Part shown: in pieces, positions 36,930 through 46,689 of the stretch
How the letters are laid out: every line of letters begins with the position of its first letter
How positions within the stretch are numbered: the stretch's first letter is position 1
Origin: Pseudoalteromonas gelatinilytica
Lineage (GTDB): Bacteria > Pseudomonadota > Gammaproteobacteria > Enterobacterales > Alteromonadaceae
Direction: 5' to 3'
Assembly (NCBI RefSeq): GCF_001641615.1
Contig: NZ_LRRU01000016.1
Span: 1 to 64,000, forward strand
DNA length: 64,000 nucleotides
Position numbers and translations under genes: made by a program
Notes under the pieces: generated by a model
What the model saw: the letters and a program-made list of their open reading frames with translations, nothing else
What the model was told of the DNA's origin: nothing
The model's database searches: none

Positions 36930-38702
36930 ATGTCTAACAACAAAGAAAAGGCCGCATTTAGTAGCCTGTTACCGATTTTAGCTTTTATAAAACCTTATAA
37001 ATGGGTGGTGTTTGCAGCCCTTGGCGCCTTGTTGCTTACGGCCGGTGTTAACTTATCACTCGGACAAGGCGTTAAATTTGTTATCGACCATGGCTTTATT
37101 GCAGGCTCGCAAGCTCAGCTTCAACAAGCGGTGATGGTGTTGATTGGTTTGATTAGCTTATTAGCAGTAGGTACTTTTTGTCGCTTTTATTTAATGTCGT
37201 GGATTGGTGAGCGAGTCAGTAACGATATCCGTAAAGCCGTGTTTGATCGCATCGTTACATTACACCCGAGCTACTTTGAAGAAAACCGCAGCGGCGAGCT
37301 GATGTCGCGCCTGACCACCGACACCACCTTGTTGCAATCTATCATTGGCTCCTCTTTTTCGATGGCATTACGCAGTAGCTTAATGCTAATTGGTGGTTTG
37401 GCAATGCTACTTATCACCAACCTAAAGCTAACCCTTGTGGTTGTTGCCTGCGTACCTGTGGTACTACTGCCGATGATGATTTTTGGCCGAAAAGTGAGAA
37501 AGCTGGCAAGCTCCAGCCAAGATGCCATTGCCGATATCAGTACCTATGCCGGTGAGATCATTCAAAATATCAAAGTCGTGCAAAGTTATAGTCACGAAGA
37601 ACGTGAAAAAGCAGCATTTAGCGAAGAAACCAACAAAGCGTTTCAAGTCGCGAAGAGCCGTATCAAACAGCGCTCGTTTTTGATTGCAGCGGTTATATTT
37701 CTGACCTTTAGTGCTATTAGCGTGATGCTGTGGGTCGGTGGCAGCGACGTATTAGCTGGCACCATGACTGGTGGTGAGCTCGGTGCTTTTGTGTTCTATG
37801 CAATTATGGTGGCGATGTCTGTAGCAACGGTTGCCGAAGTGTACGGTGAGTTACAAAGAGCAGCAGGTGCAGCTGCACGATTATTAGAACTACTCGCCGT
37901 TGAAAGCATGATAAAAAGTCCAGATACAAATCATGATGCACAACTTGAGGAAAACAAACTTAATCACCCTGCTATCGAGTTTAATGAAGTGTCTTTTCAT
38001 TACCCTTCAAGGCCAGATAAAGCCGCTTTAAATGCGCTTAATTTACAAGTAAAACAAGGGCAAACTGTTGCGATTGTTGGCCCGTCAGGCGCTGGTAAAA
38101 CAACGTTGTTTGAATTACTGCAGCGCTTTTATGACCCAAGCTCTGGGAGTATTTCGCTGGCAGGAATAAACATAAAAGCACTCTCTCTTGATTGCTTACG
38201 CCAGCAAATGGGGATGGTGGCACAAAACCCAATTTTATTTAGCTCAGACGTAATGCATAACATACGTTATGGCAACCCAAGCGCCAGCGACGAGCAAGTA
38301 TATGCGGCGGCCAAATATGCCCATGCTGATGAGTTTATTAATCAACTCCCTGATGGTTATCACAGCTTTTTAGGGGAGCAAGGTGTTAGGCTTTCAGGTG
38401 GGCAAAAACAACGCATAGTGCTAGCGCGCGCAATATTAAAAGATCCTGCAATTTTGTTGCTTGATGAAGCAACCAGTGCACTCGACGCACAAAGTGAGTT
38501 TCATGTACAAGCAGCCCTTGAGCATCTGATGAAAGACAGAACAACACTGATCATTGCCCATCGTTTAGCAACGGTTAAACACGCCGATGTGATTGTTGTG
38601 ATGGATAAAGGAGAAATTATTGCAACGGGTACGCATCAGCAATTGTTTGAAACTAATCCATTGTATAAACAATTGTGCGAACTACAGTTTAATCGAGATT
38701 AA
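36930..38702 (+). CDS. ABC exporter, fused permease and ATPase (MsbA-like)
   Basis: The 590-aa half-transporter has six membrane helices in the first 320 residues, then an ATPase domain with Walker A GPSGAGKTT, signature LSGGQKQR and Walker B AILLLDEATSALDAQSE, and H-loop IIAHRLATV. It works as a homodimer exporting lipids or hydrophobic compounds. The MsbA/multidrug exporter class cannot be narrowed by sequence alone. No lpxK follows, so it is not in an msbA-lpxK operon. It ends in a terminator-like hairpin shared with the convergent OmpA-like gene. Confidence 0.93.
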   Translation: MSNNKEKAAFSSLLPILAFIKPYKWVVFAALGALLLTAGVNLSLGQGVKFVIDHGFIAGSQAQLQQAVMVLIGLISLLAVGTFCRFYLMSWIGERVSNDIRKAVFDRIVTLHPSYFEENRSGELMSRLTTDTTLLQSIIGSSFSMALRSSLMLIGGLAMLLITNLKLTLVVVACVPVVLLPMMIFGRKVRKLASSSQDAIADISTYAGEIIQNIKVVQSYSHEEREKAAFSEETNKAFQVAKSRIKQRSFLIAAVIFLTFSAISVMLWVGGSDVLAGTMTGGELGAFVFYAIMVAMSVATVAEVYGELQRAAGAAARLLELLAVESMIKSPDTNHDAQLEENKLNHPAIEFNEVSFHYPSRPDKAALNALNLQVKQGQTVAIVGPSGAGKTTLFELLQRFYDPSSGSISLAGINIKALSLDCLRQQMGMVAQNPILFSSDVMHNIRYGNPSASDEQVYAAAKYAHADEFINQLPDGYHSFLGEQGVRLSGGQKQRIVLARAILKDPAILLLDEATSALDAQSEFHVQAALEHLMKDRTTLIIAHRLATVKHADVIVVMDKGEIIATGTHQQLFETNPLYKQLCELQFNRD

Positions 38703-38712
38703 GAAGAGAAAT

Positions 38713-38743
38713 GTCAGGTTTGAAAGGGCATATCAAACCTGAC
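38713..38743. terminator. Hairpin between convergent genes (probable bidirectional terminator)
   Basis: Perfect 11-bp arms GTCAGGTTTGA (38713-38723) and TCAAACCTGAC (38733-38743) with a 9-nt loop, placed between the stops of the ABC exporter and the OmpA-like lipoprotein. U-runs are weak on both sides, so efficiency is uncertain. Confidence 0.6.
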
Positions 38744-38763
38744 CACAAATCTAGATGTAATAT

Positions 38764-39396
38764 CTAACCTTGTGTATTCGGTACGATTTGAATTTCTACG
38801 CGGCGGTTTAAAGCTCGACCATTTGCTGAGTCATTGCTCGCCACAGGACGTGTTTCGCCATAGCCTTGCGTGCTGATACGTGCAGACATTATTTGATGAT
38901 TAACTAAGTAATCTTTTACGCTTTGCGCACGTTGTTGAGATAACGTCATATTGTAGCTATCTTTACCTGTGCTATCGGTATGACCTTCAACGCTTAAGTA
39001 GGTTTTTTCGTATTTGTTCATCACCTTCGCAATCGCGTCTAGGGTACTGTGAAAACCCGACGAAATATAAGATTGGTCAGTTGCAAAGGTAATGTTAGAT
39101 GGCATGACTAAACGAATATTGTCGCCTTCACGAACCACTTCAACACCTGAACCTGCTAGCTCATCGCGAAATGCTTCTTCTTGCTTATCCATATAATCAC
39201 CAACAGCGGCACCCGCTAATGCACCAATAGCCGCACCAATAAAGATACGTTTATCGTCGTGGTCGCCAGTTGCTTTACCTAGCACGGCACCTGTTGCAGC
39301 ACCAATCGCTGCGCCTTTACCTGTATTAGTTGTCTCACAACCTGTTAAAAGAACGGCTAAAACGCCCACTGTTAAAACTGATTTTGTAAAAGTCAT
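38764..39396 (-). CDS. OmpA-family lipoprotein with glycine zipper (YiaD-like)
   Basis: A 210-aa outer-membrane lipoprotein. Lipobox LTGC (Cys20), then a glycine-zipper region (GAAIGAATGAVLG and GAAIGALAGAAVGDYMD, residues about 28-75), then an OmpA-like peptidoglycan-binding domain with ITFATDQSYIS and VEGHTDSTGKDSYNMTLSQQ. The start ATG at 39394-39396 has GGAGAG upstream. The architecture matches E. coli YiaD. It anchors the outer membrane to peptidoglycan. Single gene. Confidence 0.93.
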   Translation of the reverse strand: MTFTKSVLTVGVLAVLLTGCETTNTGKGAAIGAATGAVLGKATGDHDDKRIFIGAAIGALAGAAVGDYMDKQEEAFRDELAGSGVEVVREGDNIRLVMPSNITFATDQSYISSGFHSTLDAIAKVMNKYEKTYLSVEGHTDSTGKDSYNMTLSQQRAQSVKDYLVNHQIMSARISTQGYGETRPVASNDSANGRALNRRVEIQIVPNTQG

Positions 39397-39476
39397 GTGT
39401 CTCTCCATGGCAATTATTCAAATTGAATTGTTTACAATTATGAATCAGTTTCTATGAACAAGCGATGAAGAAAAGA

Positions 39477-40268
39477 TTACTTATCAAGTGCTACAGCAGT
39501 AACCGGAGGTAAGTTATACCCTTTAACCAGCTCGGTTAAACGGCCATTGAGAACTAATGTATTGAGGCGGTCTTGAATTTTATCTGCCAGATCTGAGCGT
39601 GCAAACTGTTTACTTAAAGCAATGTGGCCATAAATAACATCTTTATAGCGATAAGGCATTTTTACGATTTCTTGTGAAGGTCGCTGCAAAAATACAGAGG
39701 CGTGATCAGCTGTGGTTTCAACAGCAATTACCAGCTCAACACGGCTTTTTAACAACATATCAAAAGCATTATGCTCGCTTAACGCTTCAACTTTAGTGAG
39801 TGTTTTATCATTATCGAAACGAGGAAAATGCGCAGCGCCTCGCATTACCGCAATGCGCTTACCAATTAAGTCTTGATAGTTGTTGATTTCAAGTCCGCTG
39901 TCAGCTCTGGCATAAAACACAAAAGAAGATGACAGCATCATGTATGGTGGAGTAAGAAACTGCATTTTTTGCTCACGCGCTTCTGTGCGAATAAGCCCGC
40001 CCATTACATCTAGCTCATTTTGCTCGAGCATTTTTAAACAACGAGAAAACGGGCAAGCGACGTATTCAAGCTTGATTGGCAGAGTACGCTGTATTTCGCG
40101 CATAATATCAACTATTGCGCCACTGACTTTACCATCTTCAGAGACCATGCCATAAGGAGGCGCATGATCAACCGCCACCACAACCTTTTCAAACGTGGTT
40201 GCAAGTGCAAAGCTGCTGCAAAGTAATAACAATAAACTTGTAAAATACAATTTCATAGTGATACTCAT
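39477..40268 (-). CDS. Periplasmic substrate-binding protein, family 3
   Basis: About 263 aa with a signal peptide (MKLYFTSLLLLLCSSFALA) and a bacterial extracellular solute-binding family 3 domain: AVDHAPPYGMVSEDGKVSGA, LDVMGGLIRTEAREQKMQFL, KRIAVMRGAAHF and VIAVETTADHA. The conserved Arg for ligand carboxylate is present in the LIRTEAR region. No transporter genes are adjacent, so it could be an orphan binding protein feeding a sensor or distant transporter. Two possible starts (40268, 40256) differ only before the signal peptide; neither has a clear ribosome-binding site. Confidence 0.85.
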   Translation of the reverse strand: MSITMKLYFTSLLLLLCSSFALATTFEKVVVAVDHAPPYGMVSEDGKVSGAIVDIMREIQRTLPIKLEYVACPFSRCLKMLEQNELDVMGGLIRTEAREQKMQFLTPPYMMLSSSFVFYARADSGLEINNYQDLIGKRIAVMRGAAHFPRFDNDKTLTKVEALSEHNAFDMLLKSRVELVIAVETTADHASVFLQRPSQEIVKMPYRYKDVIYGHIALSKQFARSDLADKIQDRLNTLVLNGRLTELVKGYNLPPVTAVALDK

Positions 40269-40378
40269 GACTACGTTCACTCGTTACATATATTGTAGTC
40301 GCGCTTGTGTCATAAAAACCACAAAAATGTCATACAATTTTGTCATAATAGAAACAATCACCCATTAACGGCAAAGCA

Positions 40379-41515
40379 ATGTTACTCGTTATCTTTAAGC
40401 AATTCTTTTTATTAGGCTGTATGAGTTTTGGCGGTCCTGCGGCACACCTTGGTTATTTTAAGCGCTACTTTGTTGATAACTTAAAATGGCTTAGTGCTGA
40501 GCGCTATGCGCAATTGATTAGCCTAAGCCAAGCATTACCAGGGCCTGGTTCGAGCCAAGTTAGTTTTGCGATGGGGGTTGAAAAAGGGGGCATTTTAGGC
40601 GGCCTATGTGCTTTTATTGGTTTTACCCTGCCCTCATTTTTGATTATGTTTTTTCTAGCTCTCAGTGCTCACCAATTTGGTGATATTTACTTTGCAGTGA
40701 TTGCCGGGCTTAAACTCTTTGCTGTGGTCATTGTTGCTGATGCAACCTACAGCATGGCAATGAGCTTTTGCAAAAACCATTTACACAAGCTTATCGCGGT
40801 ATTGAGCACGATTGCACTCATTGTGTTCTCAGAGCTATCAAGCCAGATTCTCGTACTCATTGTTGCAGCAACCTTGGGCTGGTTTTATCCTCAGCTTAAA
40901 CTGCCAGAGAACCAAGAACATAAACCATTAACAGTCGCTTGGGTACCGCTTGGTTTATTTACCACCTTGTTACTAATTAGCTTTTTACCTTTGGGTGAAT
41001 GGTTTTCTGTGTTTGCCCCATTTTACCAAACTGGTGCTATGGTTTTTGGTGGCGGCCACGTTGTATTACCCGTTTTACAAGCGGGTGTGCCGAGTCTTGA
41101 CACTGAGCAGTTTTTATCTGCCTATGCCAGTGCTCAAGCCATACCTGGGCCAATGTTCACAATCGCCACATACTTAGGTGCACAAGTGTCGCCAAATACG
41201 CCACTTATAGGTGCAATTGTCGCTACGGCACTTATCTTCTTACCGGGATTTTTGTTGATGTTAGCGTTTATGAAAAGCTGGCTACAATTGGCGGATAAAC
41301 CTCGCTTTGCGGGCAGCATTGCAGCGTTAAATGCGGCCGTGGTGGGCTTTTTAGCCGCTGCTCTTTATTCACCTATTTGGCAATCAGCAGTGCAAAATCT
41401 ATGGCAAGTTGCTTTAGTCATTGCAGCATTTACGTGGCTAAGAATGGCAAAGCCACCTATTTGGTGGCTATTGTTAGGTTTCATTGCAATTAGCTTACTG
41501 ATTGCTCAGCTTTAA
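40379..41515 (+). CDS. chrA: Chromate transporter ChrA (long-chain type)
   Basis: The 378-aa inner-membrane protein is made of two repeated CHR domains, each with about five helices. The N-terminal hallmark is FKQFFLLGCMSFGGPAAHLG followed by SLSQALPGPGSSQ. The second repeat contains GAMVFGGGHVVLPVLQ and ASAQAIPGPMFTIATYLG. ChrA exports chromate and gives chromium resistance, though many long-chain homologues are untested. It is convergent with the mechanosensitive channel gene, overlapping by 4 bp. Single gene without a chrB regulator nearby. Confidence 0.92.
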   Translation: MLLVIFKQFFLLGCMSFGGPAAHLGYFKRYFVDNLKWLSAERYAQLISLSQALPGPGSSQVSFAMGVEKGGILGGLCAFIGFTLPSFLIMFFLALSAHQFGDIYFAVIAGLKLFAVVIVADATYSMAMSFCKNHLHKLIAVLSTIALIVFSELSSQILVLIVAATLGWFYPQLKLPENQEHKPLTVAWVPLGLFTTLLLISFLPLGEWFSVFAPFYQTGAMVFGGGHVVLPVLQAGVPSLDTEQFLSAYASAQAIPGPMFTIATYLGAQVSPNTPLIGAIVATALIFLPGFLLMLAFMKSWLQLADKPRFAGSIAALNAAVVGFLAAALYSPIWQSAVQNLWQVALVIAAFTWLRMAKPPIWWLLLGFIAISLLIAQL

Positions 41516-42762
41516 GCTTTTTCGCGGGGCGGATTCGTTACCTTGATACTCGGTTTTAAGCCTATTTGAGGCTCACTAGCCGTTAACTGCCCAGTGACAC
41601 TTTGATAAGGTCGAAGCGCAAAAATTGGCAACACGGCAAGAAGATGATCCATGATCTCTGCTTGCAAATGCTCGTATGAGATCCAGCGTTTATCTTCACT
41701 AAAGCAATAAAACTCAATGGGTAAACCATGATTGATTGGTTGTAGCTCACGTACCATTAGGGTTAAATCACGATTAATTTTTTCGTGTTGTTTTAAGTAA
41801 CCTTCGGCATAGCGGCGAAATAAACCTAGATTAGTAACTGGATCAGGCAAAGCCGTTACTTTGATATAGTCATGCAATGGAATAGCAGCATTTATTTGCT
41901 CACGAAACGCATCATCAACCAAACGAATACTATTCATATCAATGTTTAAAGAACGTTTGATACGGCGACCACCCGACTCTTGCATTCCACGCCAGTTCTT
42001 AAATGACCCAGCAACTAACATGTAGGTTGGAATAGTTGTGATAGTGTTATCCCAGTTGCGTACTTTTACCGTGTTTAAACCCAGGTCAATCACCTCACCA
42101 TCGGCACCATAGCTGTCGACTTGGATCCAATCGCCATAGGTCACTAAACGATTAGCTGCAATTTGAATACTGGCAACAAAACCCAAAATGGTGTCTTTAA
42201 ATACGAGTAAAGTCACCGCCGCTATCGCACCAAAGCCAGACAAAATATAAGTTGGTGACTTTTCTAGCAAAATACTCACAATAAGGATGGCGCAAACCAT
42301 AAAGGTGATAAGTTTTACAACTTGGATCAAACCCTGAATCGGAATATCACGGGCAAAATCAAGTTGGTTATAGATGCCACCAGCAATGCTCACGACACTA
42401 CTTAAAATGAAGCCACCATAAATGATCAGCGCAACTTGCCCCACCGTTTTTAGTACTAACGCAGCGACATCATGAACAGGATAAACATAATCGAAGGTTG
42501 CTAAATACAGTACGCAGCACAATATCCCCGCGAAACGGCGGTTTAGTTTATTGAGCATGGGTGTTAGCGCACCGATGCGCTCAGGAGATAAACGTGTAAC
42601 AACCTTTTGAATGCCCGGCAGTAATAAGCGGCGGGTAAACATATAGATTATTAGTAATGAGCCAACACCAATCGCTGTAGCCGTTAATGCGCTTATTAGC
42701 GTCGCGTCGGGCATTGATTCAAACCAAGGCATCACCAACTCTTGCAGGTGAGTTTGCTTCAT
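41512..42762 (-). CDS. Mechanosensitive ion channel, YbdG/MscM-like
   Basis: The 416-aa MscS-superfamily channel has about five membrane helices and the pore-lining/cytoplasmic MscS domain starting near GFGAIAAVTLLVFKDTILGF (about residues 175-194), then VTYGDWIQVDSYGADGEVID and VRNWDNTITTIPTYMLV, with an extended C-terminal cytoplasmic domain. Length and layout match E. coli YbdG (415 aa). It would release ions during hypo-osmotic shock. It overlaps the upstream acyltransferase by 4 bp, so they are co-translated. Confidence 0.93.
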   Translation of the reverse strand: MKQTHLQELVMPWFESMPDATLISALTATAIGVGSLLIIYMFTRRLLLPGIQKVVTRLSPERIGALTPMLNKLNRRFAGILCCVLYLATFDYVYPVHDVAALVLKTVGQVALIIYGGFILSSVVSIAGGIYNQLDFARDIPIQGLIQVVKLITFMVCAILIVSILLEKSPTYILSGFGAIAAVTLLVFKDTILGFVASIQIAANRLVTYGDWIQVDSYGADGEVIDLGLNTVKVRNWDNTITTIPTYMLVAGSFKNWRGMQESGGRRIKRSLNIDMNSIRLVDDAFREQINAAIPLHDYIKVTALPDPVTNLGLFRRYAEGYLKQHEKINRDLTLMVRELQPINHGLPIEFYCFSEDKRWISYEHLQAEIMDHLLAVLPIFALRPYQSVTGQLTASEPQIGLKPSIKVTNPPREKA

Positions 42763-43682
42763 GGCGCTTCAACCTCTTTATTGATGGTAGCAAGGTATTC
42801 AGCTTGCTGGGTTTGATGATAAGTTAGTAGCTGAGCATCTTTTTGCAACCATAACTCATTAATATGTTGCTGAAAAGCCGTTCTAAATGCACGGTCATGC
42901 TGATAATCACCAATCATCTCTGCGCTAATTGCTTGTACATGCATTTCAACTTTGATCACGTTGAGACGACCACGCATCAGATTACGACAAATATGGTCGC
43001 CTTCGCCTTGGTAAATAATCGAGGTATTTAATAATGCATCAAACTGCTCACCTAACACCTCAAGAGCAAATGCAATACCGCCCGCTTTAGGCTTTAAAAG
43101 GTAAGTGAACGGGCTGTTTTGCTTTTTGTGTTTTTGGCACGTAAAGCGTGTGCCTTCAACAAAGTTGATAATGGTAGTTGGATGATTACGAAAGTCGCGA
43201 CAACTGCGTTTGGTACGCTCTACATCGAGTCCTTTCAGCTTAGGATTTTTTGCCAGCTGCGCTTTGCTAACACGCTTCATAAAAGGCATGCCCATCGCCC
43301 ACGCGCCGGTGCCAATAAATGGCACATATTTTAATTCATCTTTTAGGAAGAACTTTGGCGCAGGTAAAACATCAATCGCACTTAAAACAACAATATCTAG
43401 CCAGCTCATATGATTAGAGATAAGTAAGTACCAACCATCTGTGCTGACTTTGCCTTTAATATCAACATCAATTGTAGGGCAACCTAGCCACAGAGCTAAA
43501 CGATTCCCCTTACACCAACCGCGATAAGCCACATGAAGAATATCGCTAACCACTTTAAATGGCAGTAATAATTTAAGCACACCAAGGAGCAGCACAAGCG
43601 TGCCCCAGATAATTACATTAGCAAACAAGACAATGCTCACTAGAACGCCTGTTAACCAATTAGGTAAAAATTTCTTTAACAT
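42759..43682 (-). CDS. YihG-like 1-acyl-glycerol-3-phosphate acyltransferase (second paralogue)
   Basis: The 307-aa PlsC-fold acyltransferase has two N-terminal membrane helices. The catalytic motif NHMSWLD (His91-x4-Asp96) and the glycerolipid-binding motif FVEGTR (Glu176) are intact, as in E. coli YihG, which transfers acyl groups to lysophosphatidic acid. It is strongly similar to the gene immediately upstream (shared KAQLxKNPKL and NSPFxxLLKPKAGG stretches), so the two arose by tandem duplication. Its stop overlaps the mechanosensitive channel gene start by 4 bp. Confidence 0.92.
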   Translation of the reverse strand: MLKKFLPNWLTGVLVSIVLFANVIIWGTLVLLLGVLKLLLPFKVVSDILHVAYRGWCKGNRLALWLGCPTIDVDIKGKVSTDGWYLLISNHMSWLDIVVLSAIDVLPAPKFFLKDELKYVPFIGTGAWAMGMPFMKRVSKAQLAKNPKLKGLDVERTKRSCRDFRNHPTTIINFVEGTRFTCQKHKKQNSPFTYLLKPKAGGIAFALEVLGEQFDALLNTSIIYQGEGDHICRNLMRGRLNVIKVEMHVQAISAEMIGDYQHDRAFRTAFQQHINELWLQKDAQLLTYHQTQQAEYLATINKEVEAP

Positions 43683-43710
43683 ATGTGTGCTCTCGACTGC
43701 ATAAGCAATT

Positions 43711-44589
43711 CTACTGCGATTTTGCTTCTAACTCGGCTAGTTGCTGATTTTTTTCATTCCAAATGCGATTTAACTCAGCTTGAAAGTTAACTCTAAACTC
43801 TGCATCACCGGTGTAATCACCGATTAAATTAGGGCTTACTTCCATCACCTCGACTCGCACTTCGACCTGTTTTACACGACCACTGGCGAAGTCCACAAAG
43901 CTAGGAATACCATCCGGGTAATGAATAGTGACATTAACCACTTTTGAAATTTGCTCACCCATTGCTTGCATAACAAACGCAACCCCACCTGCTTTTGGCT
44001 TTAATAAGTGTTCAAAAGGGCTGTTTTGGCGTGAGTGTTTTTGCTCTGTAAAACGCGTACCTTCAACAAAGTTAACGATGCTCACTGGCATTTCTTTAAA
44101 CTTTTCACAGGCTTTACGCGTGGTTTCTAAGTCTTTACCACGCAATTTAGGGTTTTTCTTTAACTGGGCTTTACTCGTGCGAGTCATAAATGGGAAATCC
44201 AACGCCCACCAAGCAAGGCCTAAAAAAGGAACGTAGATTAGCTCTTTCTTCAAGAAAAAGTTTAAAAACGGAATACGACGATTAAATACGCGTTGCATTA
44301 CAACAATATCTACCCAGCTTTGATGATTTGCGATCACCAAGTACCAGTCTTTCGCTTTTAGTTGCTCAAGACCTGTTACGTTCAGCTTATATGAAGCAAA
44401 TATGTTTTGGTTGATGTTATTGCAACTCACCCACATAGTGGCGCATTGCTTAGCAATCCAACTCATTAATTTTTGCAAAGGCTTAATGGGGATCAGTTTA
44501 ATCACGCCACAAATAAAGATGGGCACAAACCAAAAAAGTGTATTGAGGGTGTAAAATATAAAACTGAACACACAACGGATCATGGACAT
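43711..44589 (-). CDS. YihG-like 1-acyl-glycerol-3-phosphate acyltransferase (first paralogue)
   Basis: The 292-aa PlsC-fold membrane acyltransferase has a hydrophobic N-terminus, catalytic NHQSWVD (His89-x4-Asp94), FVEGTRFTEQKH (Glu176) and NSPFEHLLKPKAGGVAF. It is about 28 nt upstream of its paralogue and 21 nt downstream of speA, suggesting a four-gene transcript from speA through two acyltransferases to the mechanosensitive channel. Both copies keep all motifs, so specialisation by acyl donor or lipid is possible (inference). Confidence 0.92.
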   Translation of the reverse strand: MSMIRCVFSFIFYTLNTLFWFVPIFICGVIKLIPIKPLQKLMSWIAKQCATMWVSCNNINQNIFASYKLNVTGLEQLKAKDWYLVIANHQSWVDIVVMQRVFNRRIPFLNFFLKKELIYVPFLGLAWWALDFPFMTRTSKAQLKKNPKLRGKDLETTRKACEKFKEMPVSIVNFVEGTRFTEQKHSRQNSPFEHLLKPKAGGVAFVMQAMGEQISKVVNVTIHYPDGIPSFVDFASGRVKQVEVRVEVMEVSPNLIGDYTGDAEFRVNFQAELNRIWNEKNQQLAELEAKSQ

Positions 44590-44610
44590 TACTACTTATT
44601 CCTTTAATGC

Positions 44611-46491
44611 TTAATCTTCAAAATACGTGTAGCCAGCAAGGCCTGCATTTAGTTCTGACAAATATTGTGCCTTAGATTGCTCATCAATTGCCAGTGAGTT
44701 AACCCGTTTTGCAAAGTTTTCAGCAAGAATGTCGCTATCATAATCAACAAACTTTAATACGTCCTTAACGCTGTCACCTTTAATGGCGTTAGTCAGCTGG
44801 TAACCTGCGTCAGTGAGTTCAACATGTACTGAATCAGTGTCACCGAACAGGTTATGTAAATCACCTAAAATTTCTTGATACGCACCCACTAAGAACATCG
44901 CAATGTGATATTGCTGACCTTGTTTGTACTCAGGAATAGGTAAACTGCTCTCAATACCTGTACCTTCAACATAGTTACGAATTTGCCCATCAGAGTCGCA
45001 AGTAATGTCTTGAATAATGGCACGCTGCGTTAATGGCTGATGAAGATTTTCTACTGGCATCACTGGGAATAACTGCTGAATACCCCAGACATCAGGCAAT
45101 GATTGGAATAAAGAGAAATTAACAAACAACTTGTCGGCTAGTTTTTCATTTAAATCGTCTAGCACTTCACGGTGGGCACGGGCATTTTCGCTAAGAGATG
45201 CACGAACACGGTGTAAAATGGTGAAATACAGCTGCTCGAGCTTCGCCCATTCAAGCATAGTGAGTAGACCATGCACATATTGGTCATGGGCTTCACTGAA
45301 TAAATGCATTGCATCATGATAAATTTCCAGCGCCATACGCGGTGTTAAACGCTGTAAACACTGCCACATTTCATCTAGCACCAATACGCTGTCAGCCTCA
45401 GGCGCCGTTGGATTTGCATGATTAGGCGCACGCTCAACATCAATCACATCTGTAATTAATACTGCGTGGTGCGCTGTTAACGCACGACCTGACTCAGTAA
45501 TAATCGCTGGGTGTTTAAGGTCATGTTGCTGACACACTTCAGCAAACGCATTCACTACATTACGGGCATACTCTTCAACACTGTAGTTCATTGAACACGA
45601 ACTGCGCGAACCAGACCCTTCGTAATCAACACCTAAACCGCCACCTACATCCACTGTATTAAGTGGTACACCTAACTGCGTTAGCTCAGCAAAGTGACGA
45701 GCACATTCACGCAGTGCACGGTGAATATCACGGATATTGGCTATTTGAGAGCCAATATGGAAATGCACTAATTGCATTAAATGGAGCTTATTACGTGACT
45801 TTAGTAGCTCAACAGCAGAAAGCACTTGGCCTGCAGTTAAACCAAACTTGCCTTTTTCGCCACCGGTATTCTGCCATTTGCCCTTACCAACCGAGTTTAA
45901 GCGAATACGAATACCAATTGACGGCTCAATGCCTAAGTCATCAATTTCAGCTAACAAAGTAGTTAGTTCAGAGAGTTTCTCGACCACAATGTGAACCTTG
46001 TGACCCATGCCTTGACCGATACAGGCCAAGCGTAAAAATTCACTGTCTTTGTAGCCATTACAAACAATGGTAATTGGCTCTTTAGCAACACCTAAAATCG
46101 CCATAAGCTCAGGTTTTGAGCCGGCTTCAAGGCCCACTAAACCACTTGGGTGAGCAAGTAATTTACTTACTACAGAACGTTGCTGGTTAACTTTGATTGG
46201 GTATACACAGGTATAACTACCTTGATATTCACGGGCATTGCGCGCTTTGGTAAATGCACTGGTTAGCGTCTCGACACGATTTTGTAAGATATCAGTAAAA
46301 CGCACCAAAACAGGTAAGGTAAGACCTTGCTTTTTAAATTGCTCAGTAAGTTCAGATAAAGACACCGCGGCTTTAGTTTGATCGCCATCGGGATAAGCTA
46401 CCAGCTCACCTTGTGCGTTAATGTCAAAATAACCGTCGCTCCAATGAGCAACATTGTATGTTTCGCGTGCTTTGTCTAAACCCCAAGTCAT
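44611..46491 (-). CDS. speA: Biosynthetic arginine decarboxylase
   Basis: PLP enzyme converting arginine to agmatine and CO2, first step of the agmatine route to putrescine. The 626-aa product begins MTWGLDKARETYNVAHWSDG, the usual SpeA N-terminus. The PLP-lysine region is YPIKVNQQRSVVSKLL, followed by the alanine-racemase-type barrel with QLVHFHIGSQIANIRDI and GGGLGVDYEGSGS. The upstream 30 codons of the open frame lack homology. It is divergent from speE, with a 198-bp regulatory gap. The agmatinase or agmatine-deiminase gene needed to complete the route is not in the window. Confidence 0.96.
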   Translation of the reverse strand: MTWGLDKARETYNVAHWSDGYFDINAQGELVAYPDGDQTKAAVSLSELTEQFKKQGLTLPVLVRFTDILQNRVETLTSAFTKARNAREYQGSYTCVYPIKVNQQRSVVSKLLAHPSGLVGLEAGSKPELMAILGVAKEPITIVCNGYKDSEFLRLACIGQGMGHKVHIVVEKLSELTTLLAEIDDLGIEPSIGIRIRLNSVGKGKWQNTGGEKGKFGLTAGQVLSAVELLKSRNKLHLMQLVHFHIGSQIANIRDIHRALRECARHFAELTQLGVPLNTVDVGGGLGVDYEGSGSRSSCSMNYSVEEYARNVVNAFAEVCQQHDLKHPAIITESGRALTAHHAVLITDVIDVERAPNHANPTAPEADSVLVLDEMWQCLQRLTPRMALEIYHDAMHLFSEAHDQYVHGLLTMLEWAKLEQLYFTILHRVRASLSENARAHREVLDDLNEKLADKLFVNFSLFQSLPDVWGIQQLFPVMPVENLHQPLTQRAIIQDITCDSDGQIRNYVEGTGIESSLPIPEYKQGQQYHIAMFLVGAYQEILGDLHNLFGDTDSVHVELTDAGYQLTNAIKGDSVKDVLKFVDYDSDILAENFAKRVNSLAIDEQSKAQYLSELNAGLAGYTYFED

Positions 46492-46689
46492 GGCAATGTC
46501 TTCTGTAATTTCGTTAAATATAAACGCACATTTTAATACGCTAGGGCTGACCACGCTAACAAAAATTGCGCTATATGCCAAAGTGATAAAAAATATTCGC
46601 TATACTGATTAAAATTTGATTGAGCAATTGGCCAAGCACTGGCAGAATTGCACCCCTTTTTTACCATTAACCAAAAGTGTATAAGCAAG

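Noticed and set aside
38713..38743. 11-bp inverted repeat considered as an insertion-sequence end
   Set aside because: It is a single short hairpin between convergent stops with no transposase or target duplication; a terminator fits better.
46492..46689. Polyamine-related riboswitch or attenuator between speA and speE
   Set aside because: Only a possible -10 (TATACT) and AT-rich sequence were seen. No convincing structured element could be supported by eye.
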